Counted from the stretch's first letter, positions 34,839 to 45,421 are shown. The stretch: DNA of 64,000 nt from DASZQY01 sp963843565 (GCA_963843565.1 CAWJKY010000003.1:1116001-1180000); one strand, 5' to 3'. Notes: a model not told the origin generated them from the sequence alone. A program made the numbers and translations.

Positions 34839-34860
34839 CCCCTCATCTGAACATGAGGGG
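34839..34860. terminator. Stem-loop, possible terminator or repeat
   Basis: CCCCTCAT and ATGAGGGG form a perfect eight-base-pair stem around a six-base loop. There is no T run on either side, so it may be a repeat unit or processing site rather than an intrinsic terminator. Confidence 0.35.
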
Positions 34861-35117
34861 GTGGCGGGCGCCCGGCGAATGCCGTGCGGGCAGTCCGCGA
34901 AAATGGGGCACTCGACGAGCGCCCGCCGCGGCGACTTTTGACCTCCGACACCCACGCTCCGGGCAGCAGACGGACGAGGCCTTGCGGGCTAATTCGTCCT
35001 GACCACGCCGCGCGCCGGGAAGTTCCCGGGGTTGGCGCTAGCCTGCCGCCCTTAAGGTCAGCGACTGTGACAGCCGGTCGTAATGCCGGCGGGCGGGCCT
35101 TGCGGAAGCCTCCCGGC

Positions 35118-35141
35118 GGCATGGGCTGCGAAACCCATGCC
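35118..35141. other. Perfect stem-loop in intergenic DNA
   Basis: GGCATGGG and CCCATGCC form a perfect eight-base-pair stem around the loop CTGCGAAA, inside a wider GC-rich area that can fold further. It could belong to a leader or small RNA upstream of the gene at 35304. Confidence 0.35.
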
Positions 35142-35303
35142 GGCAGGCGCCGCGCCCCGCTCCATCTCAAGAACGCCTCCGGAGACGCCCCTCGTGAGCA
35201 GGAACGCGGGCATTGTCGCGCGAGGTGAACGGGCGGGGACAACTTTCATTCCGGCGCGGAACAAGTACCCTCGCCTGCGCAACGTGGGGCACCAGCGCGG
35301 TAA

Positions 35304-35576
35304 ATGAACCAGACCTTCGACCTTCAAACGATCCTGCTCGCGGTTGGGGTGATCGCCGTGTTCGGGCTCTTCTTCGGATACGTCGTCTACCGCTTCGTGA
35401 GCTGGCGCATGTCGACCATGCTCGACACACGGGCCGAGCGGCATCGCGCGCGCGTGGCCTACGAGGAGAAACACGGAATGCCGCCGGCCTGGAAGCAGGC
35501 TGGACGGCGGCTGATCCAGATCCTCCTCGTTCTGGCGGCGCTCGGGCTTGTGTGGTTCCGGCTGAAGAGCCCTTGA
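35304..35576 (+). CDS. Small two-helix membrane protein
   Basis: A 90-residue protein with a hydrophobic segment at residues 9-32 (ILLAVGVIAVFGLFFGYVVYRF), a charged middle (RAERHRARVAYEEKHGMP) and a second short hydrophobic segment near the C terminus (ILLVLAALGLVWF). Good GC3 bias supports it as real, although the ribosome site is weak. No family recognised; it is convergent with the sugar dehydrogenase gene. Confidence 0.62.
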   Translation: MNQTFDLQTILLAVGVIAVFGLFFGYVVYRFVSWRMSTMLDTRAERHRARVAYEEKHGMPPAWKQAGRRLIQILLVLAALGLVWFRLKSP

Positions 35577-35591
35577 GGGGTTTCCCCGCGC

Positions 35592-36944
35592 TCAGCGATG
35601 CTCGTAGGCGATGCGCCAGACGGTGCCGTTGCCGTCCTCGGTGACGATCAGCGCGCCGTCTTTGGCGACCGCGACGCCGACCGGGCGGCCCCAGACGTTG
35701 TCGGACGAGACGACAAACCCGGTGACGAAGTCTTCATAGGCGCCGGTCGGCCGGCCGTTGTCGAAGAGCAGCCGGACGATCTTGTAGCCGGTGCGCTGGC
35801 CCCGGTTCCACGAGCCGTGCAAGGCGACGAAGGCGCTGCCGTTGTATTCGGCCGGGAACATGGCGCCCCCGTAGAAGGCAATGCCGAGCGGCGCGGAGTG
35901 GGCCTGGAATAAAACGTCCGGGACGGTCGCCTTGCCGGCGAGATCGGGGCGCTGACCCTTGAGCGGGGGGCGCGGGTCTTCGTTGGCGCCGATGTAGTAC
36001 CAGGGCCAGCCGTACCAGGCGCCCTCGCCCACGCGCGTCGCGTAGTCGGGGACGAGATTATCGCCGAGGCCGTCGCGCTCGTTGACGACGCACCACGGGG
36101 CGCCTGAGGCGGGCTCGATGGCGAGGCCGGAACAATTGCGCAGGCCCGTGGCATAGACGCGGCGGCTCGACCCGTCGGGGGCGAAGGCGACGACTGCGGC
36201 GCGCCCCTCCTCCGGCCCCCACAGCTCACCCAGCGGATGCGACGCTGCCCACGCCGCGAGACCGCCTTCGGGGAGACCGCGGACGTCGCCGCCGACGTTG
36301 GAACCGGAGCCCAGCGCGAGATAGAGCGTCTTGCCATCCGGCGCGACGGCGAGATCGCGGGTCCAGTGCCCGAACGGCGGGATACCCGAGAGGACGGTCT
36401 CGGCGGGCGCCGACGCCTCGAGGTCGCCGCTGCGATAGGGAAAGCGCACGACACTGCCGGCGTTGCCGACATAGACCCACGCCGGTTGGTCGCCGGGCGG
36501 ATAAAACGCGATGCCGTAGGGCTGGGAGAGGCCGGAGGCGAAGACCGATCGCTTCGCGACCTTGCCGGCGGAATCGAGACGCAGGACGACGATGGTGTTG
36601 GCCGAGGAGTCGGCGACGAAGAGATCGCCGTTCGGTGCGGTGCGCACAACGCGGGGCTGCTCGAAGCCGGAAGCCAGAAGCGTCGCGGTGAAGCCGGGCA
36701 GCGTCTTGAGCGTCGCATTCGCCGGCATGGCGACGAGGCCGGGCGCGTTCGACGCGGAGCGGGTGGCGAACGGCGGCGGAAGATCGGCGGGGCGGATCAG
36801 GCGGGTGACGCCGGGATCGCTCTGCCGCCAGTCGCCGAAAGCAGCGGCGCCGGTGAGCACGCTATCGGCGGCGCAGGTCGCACCGGGGACGGCAAGCGCC
36901 ACCGCCACCAATAGGACCGCCGCAGTTTCGGAACGCGTGTGCAT
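35592..36944 (-). CDS. PQQ-dependent sugar dehydrogenase-like periplasmic protein
   Basis: A 450-residue secreted beta-propeller. The signal peptide is clear (VLLVAVALAVPGATCAA). Repeated blade motifs (NGDLFVADSSANTIVVL, PYGIAFYPPG, TRDLAVAPDGKTLYLALG and AFAPDGSSRRVYATGLRN) and the C-terminal WGRPVGVAVAKDGALIVTEDGNG match soluble glucose/sorbosone dehydrogenase relatives. It should oxidise a sugar or alcohol in the periplasm if PQQ is available; no PQQ biosynthesis genes lie nearby. The ATG at 36944 has GAGG six bases upstream; the longer frame to 37328 is antisense to the neighbour. Confidence 0.85.
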   Translation of the reverse strand: MHTRSETAAVLLVAVALAVPGATCAADSVLTGAAAFGDWRQSDPGVTRLIRPADLPPPFATRSASNAPGLVAMPANATLKTLPGFTATLLASGFEQPRVVRTAPNGDLFVADSSANTIVVLRLDSAGKVAKRSVFASGLSQPYGIAFYPPGDQPAWVYVGNAGSVVRFPYRSGDLEASAPAETVLSGIPPFGHWTRDLAVAPDGKTLYLALGSGSNVGGDVRGLPEGGLAAWAASHPLGELWGPEEGRAAVVAFAPDGSSRRVYATGLRNCSGLAIEPASGAPWCVVNERDGLGDNLVPDYATRVGEGAWYGWPWYYIGANEDPRPPLKGQRPDLAGKATVPDVLFQAHSAPLGIAFYGGAMFPAEYNGSAFVALHGSWNRGQRTGYKIVRLLFDNGRPTGAYEDFVTGFVVSSDNVWGRPVGVAVAKDGALIVTEDGNGTVWRIAYEHR

Positions 36945-37054
36945 GGCCGCCTCGCCTTCTCCCGTCGCGGTTGATCTGGGTCGGCGGAGCGCCGGGGTCA
37001 ACCGCGGTTGGTGCTTCGGCAACGGGGACGCTAGGATCGGCGGCGAGGCCCAAC

Positions 37055-37888
37055 ATGACCATTCAACCCGACGAAGCGGCGGAACTCGTGGCGTGGTACG
37101 CCGAAATGGGCGTCGACGCGGCGCTCGACGAGGCGCCGGTCGACCGGCTGAGCGCCCGCGCACCGTTGCCCGAGGCGCCCTCCCCGGCGCCGCCCGAGGC
37201 CCCTTCCCCGTTGCCGCCGCGCGCCAGGGAACCGGTGGTGCCGCGCACGATCGTGGTGCCCGCCGCGCAAGGCGCCGAGAACCCGGAAGAGACGGCCAGA
37301 GCGGCGCGCGCCGCCGCGGAGGCGGCAACGACGCTGGAAGACTTGCGCGCGGCGCTCGACGCCTTCGAAGGATGCGGGCTGCGCAAGACGGCGACGCAGC
37401 TGGTCTTCGCCGACGGCAACCCGGAGGGCCGCGTGATGTTCGTCGGCGAGGCGCCGGGGCGCGACGAGGACATTCAAGGGGTGCCGTTCGTGGGCCGCTC
37501 CGGGCATCTCCTCGACCGGATGCTGGCGGCGATCGGCCTCGACCGGACGCAGGTCTACATCGCCAACGTGGTGCCGTGGCGGCCGCCCGGCAACCGCACG
37601 CCGACGCCGCAGGAGACGGCGACCTGCCGGCCGTTCATCGCGCGGCAGATCGAACTCGCCGACCCGGATATTCTCATCTGCCTCGGGGCGCCGGCGGCGG
37701 CCGAGCTGATGAACAACAAGCAGGGCATCCTGCGCTTCCGCGGCCAGTGGCGCGAGTTCGACACGGGCAAGCGCAAGATCAAGGCGATGGCGACGCTTCA
37801 CCCGGCCTATCTGCTGCGCCAGCCGCTCCAGAAGCGGCTCGCCTGGCGCGACTTCCTGGCGCTGAAGGAAGCGCTGGAGGCGGGCTAG
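37055..37888 (+). CDS. Uracil-DNA glycosylase, family 4-like
   Basis: A 277-residue DNA repair enzyme. Residues 1-105 are a Pro/Ala-rich extension. The core shows FVGEAPGRDEDIQGVPFVGRSG near residue 130 (motif A), NVVPWRPPGNRTP, LICLGAPAA and the late LHPAYLLRQ (motif B). Family 4 enzymes carry an iron-sulphur cluster; here the first Cys pair is reduced to one (FEGCGLRKTATQ), as in related alphaproteobacterial proteins, with further Cys at ATCRPF and LICLG, so cluster binding is uncertain. It diverges from the sugar dehydrogenase gene. Confidence 0.87.
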   Translation: MTIQPDEAAELVAWYAEMGVDAALDEAPVDRLSARAPLPEAPSPAPPEAPSPLPPRAREPVVPRTIVVPAAQGAENPEETARAARAAAEAATTLEDLRAALDAFEGCGLRKTATQLVFADGNPEGRVMFVGEAPGRDEDIQGVPFVGRSGHLLDRMLAAIGLDRTQVYIANVVPWRPPGNRTPTPQETATCRPFIARQIELADPDILICLGAPAAAELMNNKQGILRFRGQWREFDTGKRKIKAMATLHPAYLLRQPLQKRLAWRDFLALKEALEAG

Positions 37889-38575
37889 CTACGCGGCCTT
37901 GGACGTCGAAGTGGCGCTGAAGCCGCGAACGATCAGCCAGACCGCCAGAACCATCTCGTTGACGGCAATCGGGATCGTCAGGATGGCCTCCAGGAGGTCG
38001 GTGCGCACGTTCAGGATGATGAGGAGACCGAGGGTCACCACCAGCGCCCCGCCGATCAGGCCCCAGAGCGAGATCCAAGCGGGCACAAGCCGGGCCCGGT
38101 AGAGCACCCAGTTCAGAACCACGGCGCTCGCGCCGAAGAAGCCCAGCGCGCCCAGGTTGAACGCGGTCTGGCCGCCGGCGTTGAGCGTGTCGCCGAGAAT
38201 CTGGAAGGGCGAATTGGCCGGCGACCCGGCGGCGGTGAAGGCAGCGCTGAGATCGACGGCGGTGATGAGCGCGATGGCACCGACCACGATCAGGAGACCT
38301 TCGGCGAGGCGCGCCACGACGTAAGCGACGGCAAGCGTCGGCGAGACCGCGTGCATGACGGGATAGAGCACGACGGGAATCGCGACGATGGCTGCGACCA
38401 TCAGCACATCGAGAAGGGCCGCGACGCGGGCGCCGGTGGGGTTGGCGGCAAGCGCGGCGAGGTAGTCGGCGGCGCCCAGGGCATCGCCCATCGTCACGAC
38501 GCTGAGGATGCCCAACGCGGTCGCCAGGACGAACAGGACGCCCGTGAGGCGGGCAACGGTTGCGGTGGCGTGCAT
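37889..38575 (-). CDS. DUF4386 family membrane protein
   Basis: A 228-residue protein with about six membrane segments, starting MHATATVARLTGVLFVLATALGI, with VVARLAEGLLIVVGAIAL and FNLGALGFFGASAVVLNWVL, as in DUF4386 proteins. GGAGGGAAAGAG immediately before the ATG supports the start. It lies 23 bases after the acyltransferase gene and ends where the glycosylase gene stops. Function unknown. Confidence 0.8.
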   Translation of the reverse strand: MHATATVARLTGVLFVLATALGILSVVTMGDALGAADYLAALAANPTGARVAALLDVLMVAAIVAIPVVLYPVMHAVSPTLAVAYVVARLAEGLLIVVGAIALITAVDLSAAFTAAGSPANSPFQILGDTLNAGGQTAFNLGALGFFGASAVVLNWVLYRARLVPAWISLWGLIGGALVVTLGLLIILNVRTDLLEAILTIPIAVNEMVLAVWLIVRGFSATSTSKAA

Positions 38576-38598
38576 CTCTTTCCCTCCGATGGGCGCGG

Positions 38599-39768
38599 TC
38601 ACAGCACCCGCCTCACCGGCGGAACCCGGCGGATCGCCCACGCCACCGCGAAGCAGACCGGAAGCACGATCACGGCGGCGAAGGCGAACTTGACGAGCGC
38701 CGGCAGCGCCAGGACATGGAGCGCGAAGCAGACGTAGACGACGAGCGGTGCGGGGATGACGTAAACGGCGTAGCTGTTGGTCGCGAGGAAGCGGCCGAAG
38801 GCGCCGTCGTTGTTGAACCAGCGGTGGAAGACGACGAGCGCGGCGAGGCTGAGGCCGACGGCCATGGTCGAATCCCACAGGGCGTAGGCCGCCGACTGCC
38901 AGGTGCCGTTGCCGACGAAGGCCGACGACACCCCGAACGCCACGACGAACCAGCGCCCGGTGAGCGCCAGCGGGAACAGAATGACGCTGGCGACGAGCGC
39001 CGCGAGGAAGCCGACGAGGCCGGCGGAGGCAGGCAGCATGGTGAGCCATCCGCGGCGGCCGGCGACGACGCCGAGGACGAACAGACCAAGGTACTGCGGC
39101 AGGTAGGCGATGGTCGGGAAGCTGAGGCCCGGCAGGACGACGACGACGTCGCGGCCGAGGGGGACAACCATGCGGAGCAGATGGCTGACCGCGGCCAGCG
39201 CCAGCGTTGCAAGCGCGATGGCGACGTAGCCCGGGAAGGCCGCTGGAACCTCCGGCGACGGGGCGCCCCGGCCGATGGGCGCGCGCCACACCGGGTAGCC
39301 GAGGGTGAACACCAGGAGCAGCGCGATGAACCACAGCGGCCCGAGGCCGATGAGTTTGGGGTACGTGGCCCAGGTCGGCGGCGCGGCGATACCGGTCAGT
39401 TCCGCCGGCATGAGGAAGAAGCCCAGCCGCGCCAACGGTTCAAGCAGGAAGAGGCCGGCGACGAGCGGGATGCCGAGGCGCACGAGGCGCGCCACGACGA
39501 ACGAACCGGCGCCGCGCCGGTCGAACGACAGCGGCGTGAAGTAGCCGGCGAGCAGAAACAGCGCGCCCATGAACCAGGCCTGATTGGCGAGCGCGAAGAC
39601 GCCGAGGATCAGGAAGGCCAGCGGATCGGTGAACGGCGGCTCCTGATAATAGAACGGCGCGATCGCCCCGTAGACGAGGGCGACGTGATGCAGGACGACC
39701 AGGATCACCAGGGCGGCACGCAGACGATCGAGGTAGACGAGACGGTCGTGCTGTCGGCCTTGGGACAT
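38599..39768 (-). CDS. Acyltransferase family 3 membrane protein
   Basis: A 389-residue integral membrane protein with ten or more hydrophobic segments. The opening RLVYLDRLRAALVILVVLHHVAL carries the catalytic His of acyltransferase-3 proteins (RxxLxxxVVxxH), and LFLLAGYFTPLSF with the following RR fits the second conserved element. These enzymes transfer acyl groups, often succinyl or acetyl, to sugars across the inner membrane (MdoC-like). GGGGAGG lies six bases before the ATG at 39768. It shares a leftward operon with DUF4386. Confidence 0.82.
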   Translation of the reverse strand: MSQGRQHDRLVYLDRLRAALVILVVLHHVALVYGAIAPFYYQEPPFTDPLAFLILGVFALANQAWFMGALFLLAGYFTPLSFDRRGAGSFVVARLVRLGIPLVAGLFLLEPLARLGFFLMPAELTGIAAPPTWATYPKLIGLGPLWFIALLLVFTLGYPVWRAPIGRGAPSPEVPAAFPGYVAIALATLALAAVSHLLRMVVPLGRDVVVVLPGLSFPTIAYLPQYLGLFVLGVVAGRRGWLTMLPASAGLVGFLAALVASVILFPLALTGRWFVVAFGVSSAFVGNGTWQSAAYALWDSTMAVGLSLAALVVFHRWFNNDGAFGRFLATNSYAVYVIPAPLVVYVCFALHVLALPALVKFAFAAVIVLPVCFAVAWAIRRVPPVRRVL

Positions 39769-40005
39769 GCGGCGCCTCCCCGCGCGTATTTGCGCGTCTC
39801 GGGTCATGTGTCCCAGCGGCGGCCGCGGACCGGGCCGCGGTCCCGCCAGCGTTTTCGCGGACGCAGCCTGTCAGCCAGAGATGCGTGCGCGTTGATCTCG
39901 GTCAAGGACAGCGGAAGTGCGGCCGCCCCGCGCCTTGCAAATGACGCATGGGCGGCGGATAAGGCGAACTCGCTTCCGCCACCCCGGCCGCGACGCCCCG
40001 ACCCC

Positions 40006-41289
40006 ATGGCCACTCAGCTCGTTGCCGTCGCCTCCCTGCTTCTCGGTTCCGCCTTCTTGGTGATCGCGGGCGGGCTGCACGGGCTGTTGCTGCCGACCTT
40101 CGGCGTGGCGCACGGCTTCACCACCACCCAGCTCGGCCTGCTCGGCACCGGATGGGCGACGGGCTTCGTGCTTGGCTGCCTGGTCATCCCGCGCATCGTG
40201 CAGCGGGTCGGGCATGTGCGCACCTATTCCTCGCTCGCCTCGGTCGCCGCGGTCACCATCCTGCTCAACGTTCTGATCATCGACCCGTGGGCGTGGATCG
40301 GGCTCCGCGCAATCAGCGGCTTCTGCTTTGCCGGCGCGGCGATGATCGTGGAAAGCTGGCTGAACGAGCGCACGGCGAGCGAGCGGCGCGGCACGGTCTT
40401 TTCCATCTACCAGATGGCCACCTTCTTCGCCTCGACGGCCGGCAACCTGCTGCTGGTCTTCACGCCGCCGAACGAGTTCTTCTTCTTCGCCATCGGCGCG
40501 ATCTTCTATTGTCTCGCCATCCTGCCGACGGCGCTATCGACGGCGGCCAGCCCGCAACCGCTGAAGACGGCGCGGCTCGACGTGCGCCGCCTCTTCGCAC
40601 TGTCGCCGGTCGGCGCGGTGGTGTGCTTCATGATCGGGCTGGTCAACGGCGCCTTCGGCACGCTGGGGCCGGTCTATGCGCAACGCATCGGCCTGCCGGT
40701 GCCGGCGATCGCGACGCTGATGGGCGGCGCGCTGCTCGGCGGTTCGCTGATCCAGTTTCCGCTCGGCTGGCTTTCCGACCGGATGGACCGGCGGCGGGTG
40801 CTGCTCGCCTGCGCCATTGGCGCGGCGGTGGTGGGCGTGCTGCTGGTAACGCTCCAGCCGCGCGAGCACCTGGCGGTGAGCGGGCTGACCATCCTGTTCG
40901 GCGCGATGATCTATCCGATGTACTCGCTGACCGTCGCCCACGCCAACGACTTCGCCGGGCCGGACGAATTCGTGAAGGTCGCGGGCAGCCTGCTGCTGCT
41001 GCTGGGGATCGGCACGATCGTCGGACCGCCGGTGGCGGCGCTCGCCATGGAGCGCTTCTTGCCGGAGGCCCTGTTCGGCTTCACCGCATCGGTGCACGTG
41101 GTGGTGATCGGCTACGTCGCCTATCGCATGACGCGGCGGGCGGCGCCCGACATCGTGCTGCGCGACGCCTTCCGGGGCACGCCGCCGACCCGGACCGCAA
41201 CCCCGGAAAGCATGACGCTCGACCCGCGCGCGAGCGAACCCGAGGCGCCGGAAAACCCCGCGGACGATTTGCCCCAGAACGAGGGATAA
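40006..41289 (+). CDS. MFS transporter, YcaD-like
   Basis: A 427-residue transporter with twelve membrane segments. GGLHGLLLPTFG, GTGWATGFVLGCLVIPRIVQRVGH and SGFCFAGAAMIVESWLNERT are typical of the YcaD/major-facilitator sugar-like group. A 50-residue acidic tail follows the last helix. The ATG at 40006 is the start of coding character. Substrate unknown. The 237 bases upstream hold no recognised element. Confidence 0.86.
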   Translation: MATQLVAVASLLLGSAFLVIAGGLHGLLLPTFGVAHGFTTTQLGLLGTGWATGFVLGCLVIPRIVQRVGHVRTYSSLASVAAVTILLNVLIIDPWAWIGLRAISGFCFAGAAMIVESWLNERTASERRGTVFSIYQMATFFASTAGNLLLVFTPPNEFFFFAIGAIFYCLAILPTALSTAASPQPLKTARLDVRRLFALSPVGAVVCFMIGLVNGAFGTLGPVYAQRIGLPVPAIATLMGGALLGGSLIQFPLGWLSDRMDRRRVLLACAIGAAVVGVLLVTLQPREHLAVSGLTILFGAMIYPMYSLTVAHANDFAGPDEFVKVAGSLLLLLGIGTIVGPPVAALAMERFLPEALFGFTASVHVVVIGYVAYRMTRRAAPDIVLRDAFRGTPPTRTATPESMTLDPRASEPEAPENPADDLPQNEG

Positions 41290-41411
41290 CGAAATCGGCC
41301 CGGTTGTGTTGCCCAGAACGGCTTGCTAACCCTAGACTGCGCCCAGGGAACTAAACCGGCAAAGCCGGAATCCCGGCCCAACGCGGCCGCGCGACAGGGG
41401 ACAGGGGTCGA

Positions 41412-42335
41412 ATGGAATATTTCGTGCAGCAGCTCATCAATGGGCTGACACTGGGCTCTATCTACGGTCTCATCGCGATCGGCTACACGATGGTCTACGG
41501 GATCATCGGGATGATCAACTTCGCCCACGGCGACATCTTCATGGTGGGCTCGTTCATCGCGCTGATCGCCCTCATCATCATCGGGGTGACCTCGGCGACG
41601 CCGTTCCTGGTGCTGGTGCTGGCGCTGCTGCTGGTGGTGGCGATCGCCATGGCGCTGACGTCGGTGTGGGGATGGACGGTCGAGCGCCTCGCCTATCGGC
41701 CGCTGCGCGGCTCCTTCCGCCTCGCCCCGCTGATCACCGCGATCGGCATGTCGATCGTGCTGCAGAACTTCGTCCAGGTCGAACAGGGGGCGCGCGTCAA
41801 GCCGCTGCCGCCGCTGGTCACCGGCGGCTATTCGATCATGAAGTCGGGCGACTTCGTGGTCCGCCTCTCCAACATCCAGATCATCATCATCGTCATGACG
41901 CTGGCGCTGATGGTGGTGTTCAGCCTGCTGATCGCGCGCACCGCGCTTGGCCGCGCCCAGCGCGCCTGCGAGCAGGACGCGCGCATGGCGGCGCTGCTCG
42001 GCGTCAACGTCGACCGCACGATCTCGCTGACCTTCGTCATCGGCGCGGCGCTCGCCTCGGTCGCCGGCATGATGTACCTGCTCTATTACGGCGTGATCGA
42101 CTTCTACATCGGCTTCGTGGCCGGCGTGAAAGCCTTCACGGCGGCAGTTCTCGGCGGCATCGGCTCGCTGCCCGGCGCCATGCTCGGCGGCCTGTTGATC
42201 GGCATGATCGAGACGTTCTGGTCGGCCTACTTCTCGGTCGAGTACAAGGACGTCGCCGCCTTCTCGATCCTCGCCATCACCCTGATCTTCCTGCCATCCG
42301 GTCTGCTCGGCAAACCAGAGGTGGAGAAGGTCTGA
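41412..42335 (+). CDS. livH: Branched-chain amino-acid ABC transporter permease LivH
   Basis: A 307-residue permease with eight or so membrane segments and the LivH signature: QLINGLTLGSIYGLIAIGYTMVYGI, MINFAHGDIFM, ERLAYRPLRGSFRLAPLI and FTAAVLGGIGSLPGAMLGG. It forms the inner-membrane channel with LivM. The stop is one base before the livM ATG, so they are coupled. First gene of the operon livH, M, G, F, DUF6867. Confidence 0.95.
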   Translation: MEYFVQQLINGLTLGSIYGLIAIGYTMVYGIIGMINFAHGDIFMVGSFIALIALIIIGVTSATPFLVLVLALLLVVAIAMALTSVWGWTVERLAYRPLRGSFRLAPLITAIGMSIVLQNFVQVEQGARVKPLPPLVTGGYSIMKSGDFVVRLSNIQIIIIVMTLALMVVFSLLIARTALGRAQRACEQDARMAALLGVNVDRTISLTFVIGAALASVAGMMYLLYYGVIDFYIGFVAGVKAFTAAVLGGIGSLPGAMLGGLLIGMIETFWSAYFSVEYKDVAAFSILAITLIFLPSGLLGKPEVEKV

Positions 42336-42336
42336 C

Positions 42337-43800
42337 ATGCCAGCGGATCAGGCTTCCGGACCCACCTCCGACATCACGCCGGAAGGCGCCGAAATCCAGG
42401 AGGAGCAGCGGCGCGCCGCGTATGCCGGCGAGCCGCCGGCGGTCCGGGCGCCAAGCCGTGGCGACAGCTTTGCCGGCTCGCTAAAGAGCGCCGGGCTGGC
42501 GGCGCTGGTCGCGTTCGTCCTGTTCGGGCCGCTGGTCGGCCTGCAGACCTTTCCGGGCGCCAACAGCAGCCTTGCGGTGCGCGGACGCTGGGGCCAGCTC
42601 GCCATCCTCGTCGGCATCGTCTTCGTCGGCCGGCTGCTGCTCAACGTCTTCGTGTGGCGGACCGACCGGCCGATCACAACGACGCTCGGCAAGATGTTCA
42701 CCGTGCCGCGCATTCCGGGCATCGGCCGCGGCGCGGCGGTCGTGTTCCTCATCATCGCGGTGGGAGCACCGATCCTGACGACGATGTATCTGCCCCAGCA
42801 GAACCGCTACATCCTCGACCTCGGCACGCTCATCCTCACCTACGTGATGCTCGGCTGGGGCCTGAACATCGTGGTCGGGCTCGCCGGACTTCTCGACCTC
42901 GGATACGTCGCCTTCTATGCGGTGGGCGCCTATTCCTACGCGCTGCTGGCCGAGCACTTCGGCTGGTCGTTCTGGATCTGCCTGCCGCTCGCCGGCATCT
43001 TCGCGGCGACCTGGGGCATCATCCTGGGCTTCCCGGTGCTGCGGCTGCGCGGCGACTATCTGGCCATCGTCACCCTCGCCTTCGGCGAGATCATCCGGCT
43101 GGTGCTGATCAACTGGTATTCGTTCACCCACGGCCCCGACGGCATCACCAACGTCGCCCGGCCGAGCTTCTTCGGCCTGGAATTCACGCGCGGCGACAAT
43201 GGTTTCGCTCATTTCTTCGGGATTCCGTACTCGACCAATCATAGGATTATCTTCCTATATTATCTGATCCTCCTGCTCGCCCTGGCGACCAATTTCGTCA
43301 CGTTGCGCATCCGCCGCCTGCCGATCGGGCGGGCCTGGGAAGCGCTGCGCGAGGACGAGATCGCCTGCCGGTCGCTGGGCATCAACACGACCAACACCAA
43401 GCTCACCGCCTTCGCCATGGGCGCCATGTTCGGCGGCTTCGCGGGCTCGTTCTTCGCCACCCGGCAGGGCTTCATCTCGCCGGAGAGCTTCAACTTCACC
43501 GAGTCGGCGACGATCCTCGCCATCGTGGTTCTCGGCGGCCTCGGCAGTCAGGTCGGCGTCGCGGTGGCGGCGCTGGTGATGATCGGCGGCATCGAGATGC
43601 TCCGCAATCTCGGCTTCCTGAAAGCCGTGTTCGGCGAGAGCTTCGACCCGGCCCAATACCGGATGCTGATCTTCGGCCTGGTGATGGTGGCGATCATGGT
43701 GTGGCGGCCGCGCGGACTGGTCTCGACGCGACAACCGTCGGTATTCCTGAAACGGCGGAAGGCCGTCTCCGCCGACCTCGTCGGTGAGGGCCACGGATGA
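42337..43800 (+). CDS. livM: Branched-chain amino-acid ABC transporter permease LivM
   Basis: A 487-residue permease, longer than LivH because of a soluble acidic start of about 45 residues and extra N-terminal membrane helices, common in proteobacterial LivM. Core motifs: VVGLAGLLDLGYVAFYAVGAYSYALL, LRLRGDYLAIVTLAFGEIIRL, ITNVARPSFFG and ALREDEIACRSLGINTT. It ends by overlapping the livG ATG (ATGA). Confidence 0.95.
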   Translation: MPADQASGPTSDITPEGAEIQEEQRRAAYAGEPPAVRAPSRGDSFAGSLKSAGLAALVAFVLFGPLVGLQTFPGANSSLAVRGRWGQLAILVGIVFVGRLLLNVFVWRTDRPITTTLGKMFTVPRIPGIGRGAAVVFLIIAVGAPILTTMYLPQQNRYILDLGTLILTYVMLGWGLNIVVGLAGLLDLGYVAFYAVGAYSYALLAEHFGWSFWICLPLAGIFAATWGIILGFPVLRLRGDYLAIVTLAFGEIIRLVLINWYSFTHGPDGITNVARPSFFGLEFTRGDNGFAHFFGIPYSTNHRIIFLYYLILLLALATNFVTLRIRRLPIGRAWEALREDEIACRSLGINTTNTKLTAFAMGAMFGGFAGSFFATRQGFISPESFNFTESATILAIVVLGGLGSQVGVAVAALVMIGGIEMLRNLGFLKAVFGESFDPAQYRMLIFGLVMVAIMVWRPRGLVSTRQPSVFLKRRKAVSADLVGEGHG

Positions 43801-44695
43801 GCCGCTGGGAGAGCGATCCGATCCTGACCGTCGAGCACCTGACCATGCGCTTCGGCGGTCTGGTGGCGATCAACGACCTGTCGTTCTCGGTCGGGCGCGG
43901 CGAGATCACCGCGCTGATCGGACCGAACGGCGCCGGCAAGACGACGGTCTTCAACTGCATCACCGGGTTCTACAAGCCGACCGGCGGGCGCATTGCGCTG
44001 GCCCACAAGCCGGACAGCTTCGCGACGCTGGAGCGCGCTACCGCGAGCGGCCGCCGGCAGGCGAGCGGCGGCGGGCTCTTCCTGCTGGAGCGCATGCCCG
44101 AGCACGAGATCGCCAAGGACGCCCGCGTGGCGCGCACCTTCCAGAACATCCGCCTGTTCGGCGGCATGACGGTTCTGGAGAACCTGATGATCGCCCAGCA
44201 CAACAAGCTGATGGTGGCCTCCGGCTACACGGTGGGCGGCATCCTGGGGCTTGCCGCGCACCACAAGGGGCACCGCGCGGCGATCGAGAAGGCGTCGTAC
44301 TGGCTGGAGCGGGTGGACCTGCTGGAGCGGGCCGACGACCCGGCGGCGGACCTGCCCTACGGCGCGCAGCGGCGGCTGGAAATCGCGCGGGCGATGTGCA
44401 CCGACCCGCTGCTTTTGTGCCTCGACGAACCGGCGGCCGGCCTCAACCCGCGCGAATCGGCGGAACTGAACGAGTTCCTGCGCTTCATCCGCGACAACCA
44501 CGACATGTCGGTGCTGCTCATCGAGCATGACATGGGCGTGGTGATGGAAATCTCCGACCACATCGTGGTGCTCGACTACGGCGAGAAGATCTCCGACGGC
44601 TCCTCGGAGTTCGTGCGCAATGACCCGAGCGTCATCGCCGCCTATCTCGGCGTCGAGGACGAGGAAGTCGAGATGGTCGAGGCGGAGGTGTCGCA

Positions 44696-44699
<4 letters not shown>
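43797..44699 (+). CDS. livG: Branched-chain amino-acid ABC transporter ATP-binding protein LivG
   Basis: A 300-residue ATPase. Walker A GPNGAGKTT near residue 41, Walker B LLLCLDEPAAGL, and the switch His in LIEHDMGVVM are intact; the signature is the LivG-type LPYGAQRRLEIA rather than LSGGQ. An insertion after Walker A (about residues 75-105) is longer than in E. coli. Overlaps livM and livF by ATGA at both ends, giving tightly coupled synthesis. Confidence 0.95.

Positions 44700-45421
<722 letters not shown>

Larger units (their letters stand above)
34643..35303. other. 660-base intergenic region with several hairpins
   Basis: No convincing gene is seen on either strand. The region holds three strong stem-loops (34757-34772, 34839-34860 and 35118-35141) and two copies of an ATGCCGGC-(G/A)GGCG element near 35083 and 35137. 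The last 250 bases before the small membrane-protein gene are dense in G/C complementarity and could form a structured leader or small RNA. I recognise no known riboswitch class. Confidence 0.45.

Noticed and set aside
34643..35303. Known riboswitch in the long intergenic region
   Set aside because: The stem-loops and GC-rich blocks do not match the conserved cores of cobalamin, SAM, TPP, FMN or glycine riboswitches as I know them.
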